Part shown: positions 39,555 through 49,578 of the stretch, one piece after another | Position numbering within the stretch: the stretch's first letter is position 1 | How the letters are laid out: each line of letters starts with the position of its first letter | NCBI RefSeq assembly: GCF_020171745.1 | Contig: NZ_JAIVAH010000009.1 | Location: forward strand, 62,001-126,000 | DNA from: Prescottella equi | GTDB lineage: Bacteria; Actinomycetota; Actinomycetes; Mycobacteriales; Mycobacteriaceae | Reading direction: 5' to 3' | DNA length: 64,000 nucleotides | Translations under genes and position numbers: made by a program | The notes under the pieces: model-generated | What the model saw: the letters and a program-made list of their open reading frames with translations, nothing else | What the model was told of the DNA's origin: nothing | Databases searched by the model: none

Positions 39555-40032
39555 CCGGGCGGCGCGGGACCACGTGGCCCACGGCACGGACCGAGAGCAG
39601 TACACCCACCAGGGCAGCGCCCGACGCAGCTTTCGCTGCACGACCCAACCGGTCGGCACACGCCCACTCGTCAGTCACTGTCGAACCGTCGTCGGACACC
39701 GGATGCACGACGGATCCGCACACGATTTCGCGTTGGCCGACGCTGTCGACGCGCACGGTCTGGGTCTGGAACGCCTCCAGCCCCGCAGCCGACAGCGCTC
39801 CGGCTGCGAGAAGTGCGCAGCAGGTCGCGGACCAGAGCCGGCGCTCACCGCGGCATCGCGCGCGCCACCATCCGTACGTCACGAGGGCTCCCGCCACGGT
39901 GAGCAGGATCCAAGCCCACCATCCTGCGGCAAGCAGCACGCCGCAGGCGGCCGACGCGACGGTGACCCAGAAGGCGGCCGACCACCCCTCGGAAAGGTCG
40001 AACCATTCCGCGCGCCGCTCCCGGAGAGTCAT
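39541..40032 (-). CDS. small membrane protein of unknown function
   Basis: A 163-aa protein with about three hydrophobic segments (AAFWVTVASAACGVLLAAG, AWILLTVAGALVTYG, ATCCALLAAGALSAAG) and a fourth near the end (ASGAALVGVLLSVRAVGHV). It has two Cys in the extracellular-looking loop (IVCGSVVH, WACADR). The start ATG at 40032 is uncertain as no good ribosome binding site is present. Not recognised. Confidence 0.6.
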   Translation of the reverse strand: MTLRERRAEWFDLSEGWSAAFWVTVASAACGVLLAAGWWAWILLTVAGALVTYGWWRARCRGERRLWSATCCALLAAGALSAAGLEAFQTQTVRVDSVGQREIVCGSVVHPVSDDGSTVTDEWACADRLGRAAKAASGAALVGVLLSVRAVGHVVPRRPVSAV

Positions 40033-40155
40033 TGTCCGATTCTCACAGCCGGACACCATGATCACCCGCAGGCGCCGCCATCCGGTCGATTCCGATTCCG
40101 GCGACGTATTCCGGCGACATATCGTGCGGAAGTGATACCCACAGGACGTAGGCGA

Positions 40156-40680
40156 ATGCGCATCGGAGTGTCCGGAGCACACGGGACCGGCAAGACCACG
40201 CTGGTCGAAGAGCTGTGCAACCGACTGCCGGATCACACCCCGGTCGACGAACCGTATGTGCTGTTCGAGGAAGAGGGCCACGAGTTCGAATACCCACCCT
40301 CGGTAGACGACTACCGCCTGCAGCTCCGCCGCTCGCTGGTGATGCTGCGCACCGCTGCGCCGGGGGCGGTCTTCGACCGGACGCCGCTGGACTTCCTGGC
40401 GTATCTGACCGTGTGCGGCGTCGACGCGGAATCCGAGGCCGACGCGGACGAGTTGCGGGCGGCGATGTCCCTGCTCGACCTACTCATCGTCGTGCCCGTC
40501 ACCGCGGAGACCGGGCGGCAGTTGCCGGCGGTCGAAATGCCCGAGCTCCAGCGTGCCGTCGATTCCGCACTGATGGATCTCGTCCATGCCGATCCGCTGG
40601 ACGTGTGCGGGCACCTTCGGGTCGTCGAACTGACCGGGCCACTCACCACGCGAATCGAATCGGTCGTCACCGCCCTCTGA
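40156..40680 (+). CDS. P-loop ATPase/kinase-like protein
   Basis: A 174-aa nucleoside-triphosphate-binding protein: MRIGVSGAHGTGKTTLVEEL has the Walker A GAHGTGKT. It has VFDRTPLDFLAYL, as in AAA_28/deoxynucleoside-kinase-like proteins (the D-R-x-P-L-D pattern). AGGA lies about 10 bases before the ATG. Might be a small-molecule kinase; not more can be said. Confidence 0.75.
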   Translation: MRIGVSGAHGTGKTTLVEELCNRLPDHTPVDEPYVLFEEEGHEFEYPPSVDDYRLQLRRSLVMLRTAAPGAVFDRTPLDFLAYLTVCGVDAESEADADELRAAMSLLDLLIVVPVTAETGRQLPAVEMPELQRAVDSALMDLVHADPLDVCGHLRVVELTGPLTTRIESVVTAL

Positions 40681-40758
40681 TCGACTGACCCGAGCCACCG
40701 CTGCGTGTTGTACTGGTCTGCATTGGTTGTCCGGCTACGAATTCGTACGAGGAGCACC

Positions 40759-42987
40759 ATGACACGAGTGGAGTCCGCCGGTGGCACCCCGCCCGGCTCG
40801 GTGTCCCGCGTGCGCCGCGGCTGGCCGGTGTTCACGGTCGTCGCGATCGCGATCGTCGCGTTCTTCCTGGGCGGACTGGGTGGTTCGTTCCAGGGCAAGC
40901 TCGCCGAGGTGCAGAAGAACGACAACGCGTCCTATCTGCCCGGCTCGGCCGAGTCGACGATCGTCGCGAACGAGAGCGCGAAATTCCTGACGGTGGAGAC
41001 CATTCCGGGTGCCGTCGTCTTCCACCGCGACAGCGGCCTGACGGACGCCGACAAGGCCGCGATCGACCAGGCCCGGATCTCGATGGCGTCGGTGGAGGGC
41101 GTGGACGCCGACGGCGTGACGCCCACCCAGATCTCGACGGACGGCACCACCGCGTCGGTGTTCGTGCCGCTGATCGCGAAACAGGACGGAACCACCGTCC
41201 AGGGCAACGATCTCGCGGCCGCGGAACAGGACGTCATCGACGCCGCGCAGAACGCGGTGCCGTCGGATCTCGAGGTGCTGCCCGCCGGTCCCGGCGGTCT
41301 ACTGGTGGCGTTCATCGACGCGTTCGAGGGCCTCGACAGCACGTTGCTGGGCGTCGCGCTGCTGGTGGTGATCCTGATTCTGCTGGTGGTGTACCGGTCA
41401 CCGATCCTGTGGTTCTTCCCGCTGTTCTCGGCACTGCTGGCGCTGGGGCTGTCGTCGATGGTGATCTACCTGCTCGCCGACCACGAGATCCTCACCCTCA
41501 CAGGGCAGAGCCAGGGGATCCTGTTCGTGCTGGTGATCGGCGCCGGCACCGACTACGCGCTGCTGCTGATCGCGCGGTACCGAGAGGAACTGCACTTCCA
41601 CGACAACCGCTTCGACGCGATGATCAAGGCCTGGAAGGAATCCGCGCCGGCAATCACCGCGTCGGCGATCACCGTGATCCTCGGTCTGCTGTGCCTGAGC
41701 TTCTCGCAGCTCAACTCGAACAAGAGCCTCGGCCCGGTGGCCGCGATCGGCATCGCGTGCACGTACCTGGTGATGATGACGTTCCTGCCCGTCGCTCTGT
41801 CCGCGGTGGGCCGGTGGGTGTTCTGGCCGCGTAAACCGCGAACCGACGGTGCGACAGACCTTGCGACACACGGGCTGTGGGGGCGGATTGCCGACGTCGT
41901 GGGGCGCCGGGACCGGCCCGCATGGATCGGCGCCACGGTGCTGCTGGCCGTGCTGTTCGCGATCGGCATCGGCAGCCTGCAGACGTCCGGCCTCACCGCC
42001 ACCGAGAACTTCACCAACGAGCCCGACGCCGTCCGCGGACAGGCGCTCTACGACGCCAACTTCGACCAAGGCGCGGGCGCGCCCGCCGTCGTCGCCACGA
42101 ATGCGTCTGCCGTCGACGCGGTGATCGCCGCCGCGAGCGGCGTCGAGGGTGTGCGGCAGGGGCCGGGGTCGGTGTGCGTGCAGGTGGACGTCGAGAAGGT
42201 GAAGGCGCTGCTGCAGAACTCCGGCGGCAACGCGGCGCAGCAGTTGCCGCCCGGCTGCCCGCCGTCGCTGCTGAACGTCGCGCCGATCGACGGGCGGACC
42301 ATCGTCAATGTGGCGCTTGCCGATTCGTACGATTCGCCGGAAGCCCTGCAGACAGTGGAACGCCTACGCGACACGCTGCACGCGGTGCCCGGCGCGGACG
42401 CGCTCGTCGGCGGCAGTTCGGCCGCGACGCTGGACGTGCAGACCGCGTCGGTGCACGATCGGAACCTGATCATCCCGATCGTCCTGGTCGTGATCTTCAT
42501 CGTGCTCGCGGTCCTGCTGCGCGCACTGCTGGTGCCGCTGATCCTCATCGGGACCGTCGTGTTGAGCTTCGCCGCGACGCTCGGGGTGTGCGGATTCTTC
42601 TTCACGCACGTCTTCCACTTCGCCGGTGCAGACCAGTCGTTCCCGTTGTTCGCGTTCGTGTTCCTGGTTGCACTCGGGATCGACTACAACATCTTCCTCA
42701 TGACCCGGGTCCGGGAGGAGACGGTCACGCACGGCACGAAGTCCGGGGTGCTGCGCGGGCTCGCGGTGACCGGCGGGGTGATCACGTCGGCGGGTGTCGT
42801 GCTGGCGGGCACGTTCGCCGTGCTCGGGGTGCTGCCGCTGGTGTTCCTCGCCGAGGTGGGTTTCGCGGTCGCGTTCGGCGTCCTGCTGGACACGATCGTG
42901 GTGCGCAGTGTGCTGGTGCCGGCGCTCTCGCACGACATCGGCCGGAAGATCTGGTGGCCGTCGAAGCTGGCGCGGGCGAAGGACTGA
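40759..42987 (+). CDS. MMPL family RND transporter
   Basis: A 742-aa MMPL/RND inner-membrane protein with two halves. Each has an initial helix, a periplasmic loop and five helices. Characteristic segments are GAGTDYALLLIARYREEL in the first half and ALGIDYNIFLMTRVREE in the second, carrying the proton-relay Asp-Tyr pair. ATG at 40759 with GAGGAG upstream. Mycobacterial relatives export lipids or siderophores; short MMPL proteins like this (no large D2 domain) are of unknown cargo. Confidence 0.9.
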   Translation: MTRVESAGGTPPGSVSRVRRGWPVFTVVAIAIVAFFLGGLGGSFQGKLAEVQKNDNASYLPGSAESTIVANESAKFLTVETIPGAVVFHRDSGLTDADKAAIDQARISMASVEGVDADGVTPTQISTDGTTASVFVPLIAKQDGTTVQGNDLAAAEQDVIDAAQNAVPSDLEVLPAGPGGLLVAFIDAFEGLDSTLLGVALLVVILILLVVYRSPILWFFPLFSALLALGLSSMVIYLLADHEILTLTGQSQGILFVLVIGAGTDYALLLIARYREELHFHDNRFDAMIKAWKESAPAITASAITVILGLLCLSFSQLNSNKSLGPVAAIGIACTYLVMMTFLPVALSAVGRWVFWPRKPRTDGATDLATHGLWGRIADVVGRRDRPAWIGATVLLAVLFAIGIGSLQTSGLTATENFTNEPDAVRGQALYDANFDQGAGAPAVVATNASAVDAVIAAASGVEGVRQGPGSVCVQVDVEKVKALLQNSGGNAAQQLPPGCPPSLLNVAPIDGRTIVNVALADSYDSPEALQTVERLRDTLHAVPGADALVGGSSAATLDVQTASVHDRNLIIPIVLVVIFIVLAVLLRALLVPLILIGTVVLSFAATLGVCGFFFTHVFHFAGADQSFPLFAFVFLVALGIDYNIFLMTRVREETVTHGTKSGVLRGLAVTGGVITSAGVVLAGTFAVLGVLPLVFLAEVGFAVAFGVLLDTIVVRSVLVPALSHDIGRKIWWPSKLARAKD

Positions 42988-42991
42988 ACGG

Positions 42992-43513
42992 TCAGTAGTC
43001 GGCGTCGGGGGCGCCGTCGCGCTTGTAGATCAACATCGTTCGCTCGAACGTCATCACCACCTCGCCGCGCTGATTGCGTCCGGTGGTCTCGACGGTGACG
43101 ATGCCCTGCGTGGGCCGGCTCGCCGATTCCCGCTTGTGCAGCACCCGCGACTCGGCGTACAGCGTGTCGCCGGCGAACACGGGTGCGGTGACGCGCACCC
43201 GGTCCCAGCCGAGGTTCGCGACCACCTTGGCGCTGACCGTCCGCACGCTCATCCCGGTGAGGATCGCGACGGTGAGCGTGGAGTCGACCAGCAGCTTGCC
43301 CCACTCGGTGCGCGCGGCGTAGGCCGTGTCGAAGTGGACCGGCTGGGTGTTCATGGTCAACAACGACATCCAGATGTTGTCCGTATCGGTGATCGTCCGG
43401 CCGGGCCGGTGCTCGAAGACGTCGCCGGGGACGAAGTCCTCGTAGTACAGGCCCGACGTCTCGCGGTACCGACCCGGTGCGATCTCCCGGTGCGCGGGCA
43501 GCGGCTCGTCCAC
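42992..43513 (-). CDS. MaoC-like (R)-hydratase
   Basis: A 173-aa hot-dog-fold protein: YYEDFVPGDVFEHRPGRTITDTDNIWMSLLTMNTQPVHFD, split here for reading, is the MaoC dehydratase segment with the Asp and His of the hydratase 2 motif. GTG at 43513 with GAGAGGAG upstream is preferred to the long open frame. Likely (R)-specific enoyl-CoA hydratase or mesaconyl-CoA-like. Divergent from catalase. Confidence 0.85.
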   Translation of the reverse strand: MDEPLPAHREIAPGRYRETSGLYYEDFVPGDVFEHRPGRTITDTDNIWMSLLTMNTQPVHFDTAYAARTEWGKLLVDSTLTVAILTGMSVRTVSAKVVANLGWDRVRVTAPVFAGDTLYAESRVLHKRESASRPTQGIVTVETTGRNQRGEVVMTFERTMLIYKRDGAPDADY

Positions 43514-43726
43514 GACTGGCTCCTCTCGGGCGCGGATCGACGCTTCCAGGCTCGCACATCGGTTGACGGATCGGTGTGGAAGTGGTCGGCTGGTAGGTGA
43601 TGGATGGCGCCCTCCGCACGCGCCGCGCTCCGGTACGCGCTCTCCACCGATGATGTCCTGCAGCCCAAACACTTTCGGGGCATCGTCTCTACCGCACGGC
43701 AACGTGACTCGTAGGGAAGGATTGAG

Positions 43727-45178
43727 ATGGCGAACTACACCACCGACGACTCCGGTATCCCGGTACCCAGCGACGAACATTCACTGACCGTCGGACCGGA
43801 CGGGCCGATCCTGCTCCAGGACTACTACCTGATCGAGAAGATGGCCCAGTTCAACCGCGAGCGGGTGCCGGAACGACAGCCACATGCCAAGGGCGGCGGT
43901 GCGTTCGGCACCTTCGAGGTCACGAACGACGTGAGCGCCTACACCAAGGCCGACCTGTTCCAGCCCGGCAAGAAGGTCGAGATGCTCGCCCGGTTCTCGA
44001 CCGTCGCGGGCGAGCGGGGCAGCCCGGACACGTGGCGGGATCCGCGCGGATTCGCCCTGAAGTTCTACACCGAGCAGGGCAATTTCGACATGGTCGGCAA
44101 CAACACCCCGGTGTTCTTCATGCGCGATCCCATGAAGTTCCAGGACTTCATCCGGTCGCAGAAACGCCGGGCCGACAACAATCTGCGCGATCACGACATG
44201 CAGTGGGATTTCTGGACCCTCTCCCCCGAGTCCGCGCATCAGGTGACGTGGCTGATGGGCGATCGCGGCATTCCACGCTCGTGGCGGCACATGAACGGCT
44301 ATTCGAGCCACACCTACATGTGGGTGAACGCGAAGGGCGAACGGTTCTGGGTGAAGTACCACTTCAAGACCGACCAGGGCATCGAGTTCCTCACCCAGGA
44401 GGAGGGTGACCAGAAAGCAGCGACCGACACCGACTTCCACGTGCGCGATCTGTGGGAGTCGATCGAGGGCGGCAACTACCCCACCTGGACGCTGAAGATG
44501 CAGATCATGCCGTACGAGGAGGCGAAGACCTACCGGTTCAATCCGTTCGATCTCACCAAGGTGTGGCCGCACGCCGACTATCCACTGATCGACGTCGGCA
44601 CCATGAAACTCGACCGCAACCCGGCCGACTACCACTGCGAGATCGAGCAGGCCGCGTTCGAGCCGAGTAGTTCGGTGCCCGGCACCGGACCGAGCCCGGA
44701 CAAGATGCTGCTGGGCCGGTGGTTCTCGTACCCGGACGCGCACCGGTACCGCATCGGCTCCAATTACAAGGAGCTGCCGGTCAATTCGCCGCACGCCGCG
44801 CCGTTGCGTTCGTACACCAAGGACGGCCAGCTGAGACACCACAACCCGGGCGATCCGGTGTACGTGCCGAACTCGAAGGGCGGTCCGCACGCCGACATCG
44901 CGGTGGCCGGCGAGTCTCCGAGCTGGTACTCCGACGGCGAGATGGTGCACCAGGCGTACACGCTCCGCAAGGACGACGACGACTGGGGCCAGGCCGGCAC
45001 GATGGTGCGCGACGTCCTCGACGACGCTGCACGAGACCGGCTGGTATCCAATATCGTCGGGCATTTGCTGGACGGCGTCACCGAGCCCGTGCTGGTGCGA
45101 GCGTTCGAGTACTGGCGCAACGTCGACAAGAGCCTGGGCGGCCGGATCGAGAAGGGGGTCCGCGCGGGGCAGGGGTAG
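43727..45178 (+). CDS. katA: catalase
   Basis: A 483-aa clade 3-like haem catalase. Distal His53 is in [12 protein letters not shown], the distal Asn in [12 protein letters not shown], and the proximal haem ligand Tyr335 in [20 protein letters not shown] lies before the ATG. Cytoplasmic, decomposes hydrogen peroxide. It stands alone behind a 213-bp region divergent from the MaoC gene; an inverted repeat follows it. Confidence 0.95.
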   Translation: MANYTTDDSGIPVPSDEHSLTVGPDGPILLQDYYLIEKMAQFNRERVPERQPHAKGGGAFGTFEVTNDVSAYTKADLFQPGKKVEMLARFSTVAGERGSPDTWRDPRGFALKFYTEQGNFDMVGNNTPVFFMRDPMKFQDFIRSQKRRADNNLRDHDMQWDFWTLSPESAHQVTWLMGDRGIPRSWRHMNGYSSHTYMWVNAKGERFWVKYHFKTDQGIEFLTQEEGDQKAATDTDFHVRDLWESIEGGNYPTWTLKMQIMPYEEAKTYRFNPFDLTKVWPHADYPLIDVGTMKLDRNPADYHCEIEQAAFEPSSSVPGTGPSPDKMLLGRWFSYPDAHRYRIGSNYKELPVNSPHAAPLRSYTKDGQLRHHNPGDPVYVPNSKGGPHADIAVAGESPSWYSDGEMVHQAYTLRKDDDDWGQAGTMVRDVLDDAARDRLVSNIVGHLLDGVTEPVLVRAFEYWRNVDKSLGGRIEKGVRAGQG

Positions 45179-45224
45179 GGCGACGGAAAAGGCCCGAATG
45201 TCTGATTGATCCTGGATCCGTGAT

Positions 45225-45249
45225 AGACAGCTTCCCAGGGGAGCTGTCT
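45225..45249 (+). terminator. inverted repeat after katA, terminator or operator
   Basis: AGACAGCT at 45225-45232 and AGCTGTCT at 45242-45249 are perfect complements with CCC/GGG inside. The hairpin ends only 6 bases before the GGGGAGG ribosome binding site of the next gene, so it could end katA transcription or influence translation of that gene. Confidence 0.5.
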
Positions 45250-45268
45250 GTTACGGGGAGGGACGACA

Positions 45269-46645
45269 TTGGTCGACGACAACGAGGCGGGGACGTCCCG
45301 CACGGTGGCGGCGTGGACCTTCGGGCTGTCGTTGGTATCGGTGGTGGCCGTCGGCGTCGTCGTCGCGGGGTTTCTGCACAGCCCCGAGCCCGAACTGACG
45401 ACCGCGCTGCCGACCACCACTCCATCGACCACCGAACCCGAGCGGCCCGAGTACACGTACGTCACGCCGCCGGTGACGTATCCGACGCAGATCCCCGGGT
45501 GCGATGTCGTCGAGCGTCCGGGCGAGAGCGAGTGGATCGCGTACTCGTCCCTCGACGAGTACGGCTACGACAACCCCGACTACCCGTGGTTCTCCGGTGC
45601 CAAGGCCGGCGCGATGTCGCAGGCACTGCGGGAGGCACTGCCGACCGGCGTCGAGGTGGCGTTCGCGTCGCCCGACCAGTCGCTGATCTTTCAACCGATC
45701 ATGAGCGGCGAGCTCCCCGAGGACGGCGGGCCCGATTTCGGCGGCGACACCAACGCCGGCGCGACGGTGTCACGCAACGGGAAGAGCGGATCGCTGTCGG
45801 TCTCGGTCAAGCAGAGCAGCGATCCGCTCCCGGCGTGCGTCGCCGGCTACCTCGATGCCCGCAAGACACTCGCAGACGGCACCGTCGTCGACGTCCTCGA
45901 TACCTGGTCCGAGACCAACGGGGTGCGTACCCTGTCGCGCAGTGCCCGCGCGTACGTGCCCGACGGCACCCGCGTCTCGGCCTACTCCTCCGATGCCGAG
46001 TACGGCGACGACGAGACGAACAGCGGAACCGTGCCGCTGACCGTCGACGAGCTGGTCTCGATCGTCACCGCACCCGGTCTGCACGTCACGGCGCCGGTCC
46101 CGCCCGGCACAGTCACGCCTCCGGAGTCCTGCTCGTCCCCGGTGGAGCAGGGTTCGGGCGCCGCGATCGACCGCGCCACCACCGAGCGGTTCGACGCGGT
46201 GCTCGCCGCGCTGCCCCTCGACGGCATCGCGCTCGACCGTCCGCTCGGAACGCTGTGGCCCGCCCGGTTGGACGACGGCGCCGTGTGCCAGTCGGTTCGA
46301 GTCACGACACCGGGACAGGAGTCGACGCTCGACATCGCGATAGCCGGCGGGCAGGAGTTGCCGTCGACCTCGGCAGCACCCGAACCGAGCGGCGCACGTG
46401 ACCGCACCACGGTGCGGCAGCTTCCCGACAGGACCGTCGTCCAACAGAGCGAGCACAATTTCGCGTCGACGGGCATGCGTCCCGGCGCGGAGGCGAAGTC
46501 CACGACGCGGCGGGCCGTCACCGTCACCCGCCCGTCCGGCACCCTCGTTCGGGTGTCCTCCGGGGCGGACTCGCCCGCCGCGCCGCTGTCGTTCGATCAG
46601 CTCGACGCGATCGCGCTCACCCCCGGAATCGAGGTGCCGTGGTGA
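45269..46645 (+). CDS. membrane-anchored secreted protein of unknown function
   Basis: A 458-aa protein with TTG start (GGGGAGG just upstream). A single N-terminal helix (FGLSLVSVVAVGVVVAGFL, about 18-36) and a Thr/Pro-rich linker (TTALPTTTPSTTEPERP) place the rest outside. The soluble part carries four Cys, GCDVV, PACVAG, PESCSSP and AVCQSV, in two similar halves: each has a Cys, a short repeat containing LxxGIALxRPLGTLWP-like or similar beta segments. No family recognised. Overlaps the next gene (GTGGTGA). Confidence 0.7.
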   Translation: MVDDNEAGTSRTVAAWTFGLSLVSVVAVGVVVAGFLHSPEPELTTALPTTTPSTTEPERPEYTYVTPPVTYPTQIPGCDVVERPGESEWIAYSSLDEYGYDNPDYPWFSGAKAGAMSQALREALPTGVEVAFASPDQSLIFQPIMSGELPEDGGPDFGGDTNAGATVSRNGKSGSLSVSVKQSSDPLPACVAGYLDARKTLADGTVVDVLDTWSETNGVRTLSRSARAYVPDGTRVSAYSSDAEYGDDETNSGTVPLTVDELVSIVTAPGLHVTAPVPPGTVTPPESCSSPVEQGSGAAIDRATTERFDAVLAALPLDGIALDRPLGTLWPARLDDGAVCQSVRVTTPGQESTLDIAIAGGQELPSTSAAPEPSGARDRTTVRQLPDRTVVQQSEHNFASTGMRPGAEAKSTTRRAVTVTRPSGTLVRVSSGADSPAAPLSFDQLDAIALTPGIEVPW

Positions 46646-48042
46646 ACCGGGAGATCCGCAACCTGCTCCTGGCGGGGGCGGTGGCCGTCGTGACCGTCAC
46701 CGGCGCCGTCGTGACCGTCGCGCACGCGGGCGGCGACGGCACCCGCAAGATCACCGGAACCAACGATGCCGCACCGGGGTTGGGCTGGTCGGTGGACGCC
46801 GCCGCAGCGTACGGGCAGGCGTTCGCGGAGTTCCGGGATCCGCGTGGGGGAAGCGAATACGACTGGGGCAATCCTGGTTTCGTCGCTGCCGACGACACGA
46901 TCGTCAGCATCGTGGGCATCTCGCACGGTGGTATGAGCCTGACGGACCCGGTGATGTTCGGCATCGACGCCGCCGACGGCGAGGTGCGCTGGCAGAGCCC
47001 GGCCGACGACCTCGGGGGCTGCGCGTCGACCCCCGTGGACGGTCGCCTCGTGTGCTTCACCGCGCCGCTCGCCGAGGACCCGGCCCTCGTCGGATTCGAT
47101 CTCCGCACCGGCGAGGTCACCCGAACACCCACGGATTGGATAGTTTTCGCGGTCGCCGCCCATGACGACCGCCTGTATGTCGCGGAGGGCAACGTCGAGA
47201 ACGACGACGTCCGCCTCCACGCCGGCACCCTCACCGATCCGGACGCGCAGTGGTCGCAGCCGTTCGCGATGGGCACCGGCTGGGACGACGATCTGACGGA
47301 CGCGCTGGACGTCTCGCACGGTCAGGGACTGCTCACTCTCGGTCCGGACGTCGCCGGGTTCGATCTCGACAGCGGCCGGCCGACGTGGACCACGCGCCTG
47401 GAGGGCTGTTCGCGAATCGCTCCCAGCGACGGCGGTGTGGTGGTCCGGTTCCGCACCGAGTGCGACGGCTATCGGATCACCGGTTCCGACGCCATCGGCA
47501 GCGACGGACACACCCTCGTCTCCGTCGACGGTGCAGTGGCCCAGCGACTCTCGTTCGATCGACCCGCCGACGCGGACGTTCCACTGTTGTTCGGCGACGG
47601 CGCATACGATCGGCGGACCGGCGAGCGGCGGTGGACCAGCCCCGACCTGGTCGCCGCACGCGAACCCGACGAGTACAACGCGAGCACCACCCGTGGCACC
47701 GCGGTCGCGGTGGCGGGGGACGTCGCGATCCTGCGCGGCACGGGCGCGACGAGCACGGCGGCGCTGGATCTGCGCACCGGGGAACGGCTCTGGAGCCACG
47801 ACGACGAGCGGTTCGGAACCGTCGCGGCACTGGACGGACCGTCGCTGCTGACCCTCGACGGCGAGGGAATCCGCGCCGTCGACACGAGGACCGGCGAATC
47901 GCTCTGGGACACCCCGTTCCTGAAGATCGACGACGACCGAGATGCCCTCGCTTCGAACGGCATGCTGGCCACCACGCAACCGGATCGCTACGTGTACGCC
48001 TCGGCCCGGACGATGATCGGGTTGCGCCCGCTGCCGCGGTAA
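46642..48042 (+). CDS. PQQ-like beta-propeller secreted protein
   Basis: A 466-aa protein. N-terminal membrane helix (LLLAGAVAVVTVTGAVVTVA) then a beta-propeller of PQQ-like repeats: FGIDAADGEVRWQS, VGFDLRTGEVTR, AGFDLDSGRPTWTT, AALDLRTGERLWSH, and RAVDTRTGESLWDT. GTG at 46642 overlaps the stop of the previous gene (GTGA). Probable extracytoplasmic partner of that gene; no catalytic residues recognised. Confidence 0.78.
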   Translation: MNREIRNLLLAGAVAVVTVTGAVVTVAHAGGDGTRKITGTNDAAPGLGWSVDAAAAYGQAFAEFRDPRGGSEYDWGNPGFVAADDTIVSIVGISHGGMSLTDPVMFGIDAADGEVRWQSPADDLGGCASTPVDGRLVCFTAPLAEDPALVGFDLRTGEVTRTPTDWIVFAVAAHDDRLYVAEGNVENDDVRLHAGTLTDPDAQWSQPFAMGTGWDDDLTDALDVSHGQGLLTLGPDVAGFDLDSGRPTWTTRLEGCSRIAPSDGGVVVRFRTECDGYRITGSDAIGSDGHTLVSVDGAVAQRLSFDRPADADVPLLFGDGAYDRRTGERRWTSPDLVAAREPDEYNASTTRGTAVAVAGDVAILRGTGATSTAALDLRTGERLWSHDDERFGTVAALDGPSLLTLDGEGIRAVDTRTGESLWDTPFLKIDDDRDALASNGMLATTQPDRYVYASARTMIGLRPLPR

Positions 48043-48055
48043 TGGCCGGGACCGC

Positions 48056-48919
48056 TCACAGGAACGCCTGGCTCGTCCACAGGTGGAACAGGGCGTAGGC
48101 CCGCCACGGCCGCCACGGTTCCGATGCCGCGGCGGCCTCGCGTGGCGTCTTCACGCCCAGCGCGCGGCGCAGCACCAGATCGCCGGACGGATAGGCGTCG
48201 CGGTCGCCGAGCACCCGCACCGACAGGTAGTCGACGGTCCACGGCCCGATGCCGGGCAGCGCCAGCAGGCGGGACCGGAACTCGTCGGGGTCGGCGTCGG
48301 GCGCAAGATGCAGTCCGTCCGCCGCGGCCGCGGCGAGGGCCTGCACGGTACGGGCACGGGCACCGGTGAGCCCGACGGCCTTCTGGATGATCGACGGATC
48401 CAGTGCGGCCAGCGCCTCGGGTTCGGGGAAGCTGACGAACCCGTCGAGCTCGGTCGGGGTGCCGAACGCAAACACGATGCGCGAGCCGAATGTCCTTGCC
48501 GCCGAGAGCGACACCTGCTGCCCCAGCACGGTCAGCACCGACGTCTCGAAGCCGTCGACGGAGCCGAGGACGCGCAGCCCGGGCCGGGCCGCGACGTGCG
48601 GTGCGAGCAGGGCGTGCCGCGAGAGTGCCTCGTCGACGACGTCGGGATCGGCGTCGAGGTCGAGCCAGCGGCGGACCAGCGCTTCGACGTGCGGGACGTC
48701 GTCGGGGTGCGCTGCTCGAATCTCCGCCGCGACGTGGTCGGAACCGTCGAACCGGACGCCCACTACCGCCGGCCCGCGCGGCGCGGGGACCACCCGGGTG
48801 TGCGTCCCGGTGTCGGCATCGTGGCGTTCGAGGCCGTCCACCGCGTGCGCCGCCAGGGCACCGAGCATCGGGGCCGTGGTGAACGGCGGGCGGAACGGCA
48901 GGGTGATCGCGTCGGTCAA
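48056..48919 (-). CDS. alkA: DNA-3-methyladenine glycosylase II AlkA
   Basis: A 287-aa DNA glycosylase of the HhH-GPD family. N-terminal AlkA_N-like beta domain to about residue 110, then the helix-hairpin-helix LLALPGIGPWTVDYL (about 219-231) and the catalytic Asp247 in YPSGDLVLRRALG. It removes N3-methyladenine and related lesions. TTG start at 48919 overlaps the AlkB stop (TTGA) with GGAGG 7 bases upstream. Last gene of the alkylation-repair operon. Confidence 0.92.
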   Translation of the reverse strand: MTDAITLPFRPPFTTAPMLGALAAHAVDGLERHDADTGTHTRVVPAPRGPAVVGVRFDGSDHVAAEIRAAHPDDVPHVEALVRRWLDLDADPDVVDEALSRHALLAPHVAARPGLRVLGSVDGFETSVLTVLGQQVSLSAARTFGSRIVFAFGTPTELDGFVSFPEPEALAALDPSIIQKAVGLTGARARTVQALAAAAADGLHLAPDADPDEFRSRLLALPGIGPWTVDYLSVRVLGDRDAYPSGDLVLRRALGVKTPREAAAASEPWRPWRAYALFHLWTSQAFL

Positions 48920-49578
48920 CGTTCGTCCTCCAACCCGGTGACCCGGAGCGTGATGTTGAGCCGACCGTTCGTCAGCCCGCAGTCGGGATCGGCGGTGCCC
49001 GGAAAGACCTTGGGCACACCGTGGTAAGCGAAGCGGGACGGCCCACCGAAGACGAACAGATCCCCCGACTGCAGTTCCACGTCCGCGTACGGCTTGTTCC
49101 GGGTGTCGGGGTTGCCGAAGCGGAAGGTGCACGTGTCGCCGATGCTCAGCGACACCACCGGGGCGTCCGCCCGCTCCTCCTGATCGCGGTGCATGCCCAT
49201 GCGGGCGGTGTCGTCGTAGAAGTTGATCAACGCGGCGTCCGGCTCGTAGGCGGCACCCGCAGCCGAGTCGTAGGCATCGGAGACGGCCCGTTTCCCTAAC
49301 TGCGCCAACCACTTCGGTACCGGCAGCACCCGACCGCCACCGGCGTCGTCGGCGGTGCGGCTGTAGCGGTACGGCTGCCAGTGCCAGCCCAGGCACACGG
49401 TCTGCACCGACATCGCGTGCCCGGTGGGCAGCCGGGCGGCCCGCATCGGCACCGGCCCACGCGCCCAGTCGCGGCACGCCCCCACCATCCGGCGCTGTTC
49501 GCCGAGGTCGAGCCAGTCCGGGACCAGCACGGCGCCGTCGGCGACGACCCGTCGCGGTCGGGGCAGCAGGGCCGACAT
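48916..49578 (-). CDS. alkB: AlkB-type 2-oxoglutarate/Fe(II) dioxygenase
   Basis: A 220-aa oxidative DNA/RNA dealkylase. Fe ligands His130 and Asp132 (GMHRDQEE) and His186 (FAYHGVPK), with the AlkB signature RLNITLR (206-212) for 2-oxoglutarate. Also LGWHWQPYRYS in the nucleotide-recognition lid. ATG at 49578 directly follows the stop of the Ada-like gene (TAGATG). Repairs 1-methyladenine and 3-methylcytosine. Confidence 0.92.
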   Translation of the reverse strand: MSALLPRPRRVVADGAVLVPDWLDLGEQRRMVGACRDWARGPVPMRAARLPTGHAMSVQTVCLGWHWQPYRYSRTADDAGGGRVLPVPKWLAQLGKRAVSDAYDSAAGAAYEPDAALINFYDDTARMGMHRDQEERADAPVVSLSIGDTCTFRFGNPDTRNKPYADVELQSGDLFVFGGPSRFAYHGVPKVFPGTADPDCGLTNGRLNITLRVTGLEDER

